The notes beneath the pieces are model-generated. The model was not told where the DNA came from and ran no database searches. It saw nothing but the letters and a program-made list of their open reading frames with translations. The position numbers were made by a program, and so were the translations under genes. Source: an uncultured Collinsella sp. (GTDB lineage: Bacteria; Actinomycetota; Coriobacteriia; Coriobacteriales; Coriobacteriaceae). From it: a DNA stretch of 15,119 bases. Positions within the stretch are counted from its first letter, which is position 1; each line of letters opens with the position of its first letter. The stretch covers positions 1 to 15,119 of the forward strand of contig CABVDE010000047.1 in assembly GCA_902496945.1 (NCBI GenBank), written 5' to 3'. Shown here one piece after another: positions 14,898 to 15,119 of this stretch.

Positions 14898-15026
14898 AAC
14901 CACTGGTAATTTCTATTTAATACCACTAGCCACTCTGAAGTTGAACGGGGGATTCGGTTGATTTATTAGCCCCCCTATTAGCGCATGCAATGGACATCAG
15001 CGTCGACCAACCTTGCTGTCCCCGCT

Positions 15027-15119
15027 TTACCAAAACCGCCACCACTGGGTCTCGCGCCGCTTGCTGTTGATGTTCACTAAGAAGTGGTCCGAGTGATCAC
15101 TGGGAAATGAGCACCGTGA
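15027..15119 (-). CDS. Possible C-terminal end of an unidentified gene (partial)
   Basis: On the minus strand a frame is open from the window edge for 30 codons to a TAA at 15027-15029. The tail reads SDHFLVNINSKRRETQWWRFW, with a basic and tryptophan-rich end. It is too short to identify, and 30 open codons can occur by chance in GC-rich DNA. Its orientation and position would fit a gene just upstream of the glycosidase. No clear terminator follows it. Confidence 0.25.
   Translation of the reverse strand, partial: SRCSFPSDHSDHFLVNINSKRRETQWWRFW

Larger units (their letters stand above)
14686..15026. other. Intergenic region upstream of the glycosidase gene
   Basis: This gap holds the leader, promoter and TGGTAT half-sites of the glycosidase gene; the part at 14861-14925 is strikingly AT-rich. 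A possible hairpin between GGGGG (14946-14950) and CCCCC at about 14970-14975 has an 18-base loop and no T-run on either strand, so it is not called as a terminator. Confidence 0.5.

Noticed and set aside
14697..14903. Short minus-strand frame of 68 codons (or a 23-codon version) as a leader peptide of the glycosidase
   Set aside because: The longer frame starts upstream of the predicted transcription start, and the inner ATG has no ribosome site.
1..15119. tRNA, rRNA or known riboswitch genes
   Set aside because: No cloverleaf T-arm pattern, ribosomal segment or recognised riboswitch core was seen on either strand by reading; a covariance-model search was not possible.

Overview
The window looks like chromosomal DNA of a GC-rich, anaerobic, Gram-positive gut bacterium. 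An Ech-type [NiFe] hydrogenase, an Fe-S/flavin ene-reductase and a sortase-anchored glycosidase together point to Coriobacteriia, most likely Collinsella or a close relative. That assignment is inferred from gene content and style; no marker gene is present. All confident genes lie on the minus strand, so transcription runs from high to low coordinates.

Region 26-5676 is a five-gene operon for a membrane-bound, energy-converting [NiFe] hydrogenase in canonical Ech order: A-B, C, D, E, F. Its first gene fuses the NuoL/EchA-like and NuoH/EchB-like membrane subunits into one 960-residue protein. The peripheral arm follows: EchC (NuoB-like), EchD (NuoC-like), EchE (catalytic NuoD-like subunit with all four Ni-Fe cysteines) and EchF (two [4Fe-4S] clusters). 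Spacing is tight (1-nt overlap to 12-nt gap), so the genes should be co-transcribed and co-assembled. The expected job is to pass electrons from reduced ferredoxin to protons, making H2 while pumping ions. Maturation genes and any formate dehydrogenase are not in the window.

Region 5677-6804 holds a promoter region for the hydrogenase, a lone double helix-turn-helix gene resembling OrfA of IS3-family elements but without OrfB and with its own terminator, and an AT-rich intergenic stretch. Region 6805-8835 encodes an Old Yellow Enzyme-type flavin/Fe-S oxidoreductase (2,4-dienoyl-CoA reductase/enoate reductase/Bai-like family), closed by a strong terminator.

Region 8842-9264 carries an orderly cluster of a short motif, TCTCRATCTGTAACAG. 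Five clear copies alternate in orientation with an 80-81 bp period, plus one degenerate copy, between the terminator of the next gene and the oxidoreductase start. I see no assigned function for it and it is the most intriguing non-coding signal here.

Region 9265-14685 encodes a secreted, cell-wall-anchored glycosidase of about 1806 residues. It has a GH36-like catalytic barrel, two F5/8-type C domains inserted in its N-terminal sandwich, a third near the C-terminus, LamG-like, FIVAR and InlB-type repeat modules, and an LPRAG sorting signal. It has a plausible promoter with a perfect palindrome in the spacer, suggesting repression. Its likely targets are alpha-galactoside or alpha-GalNAc caps on host or dietary glycans. 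The right edge may contain the tail of one more minus-strand gene.
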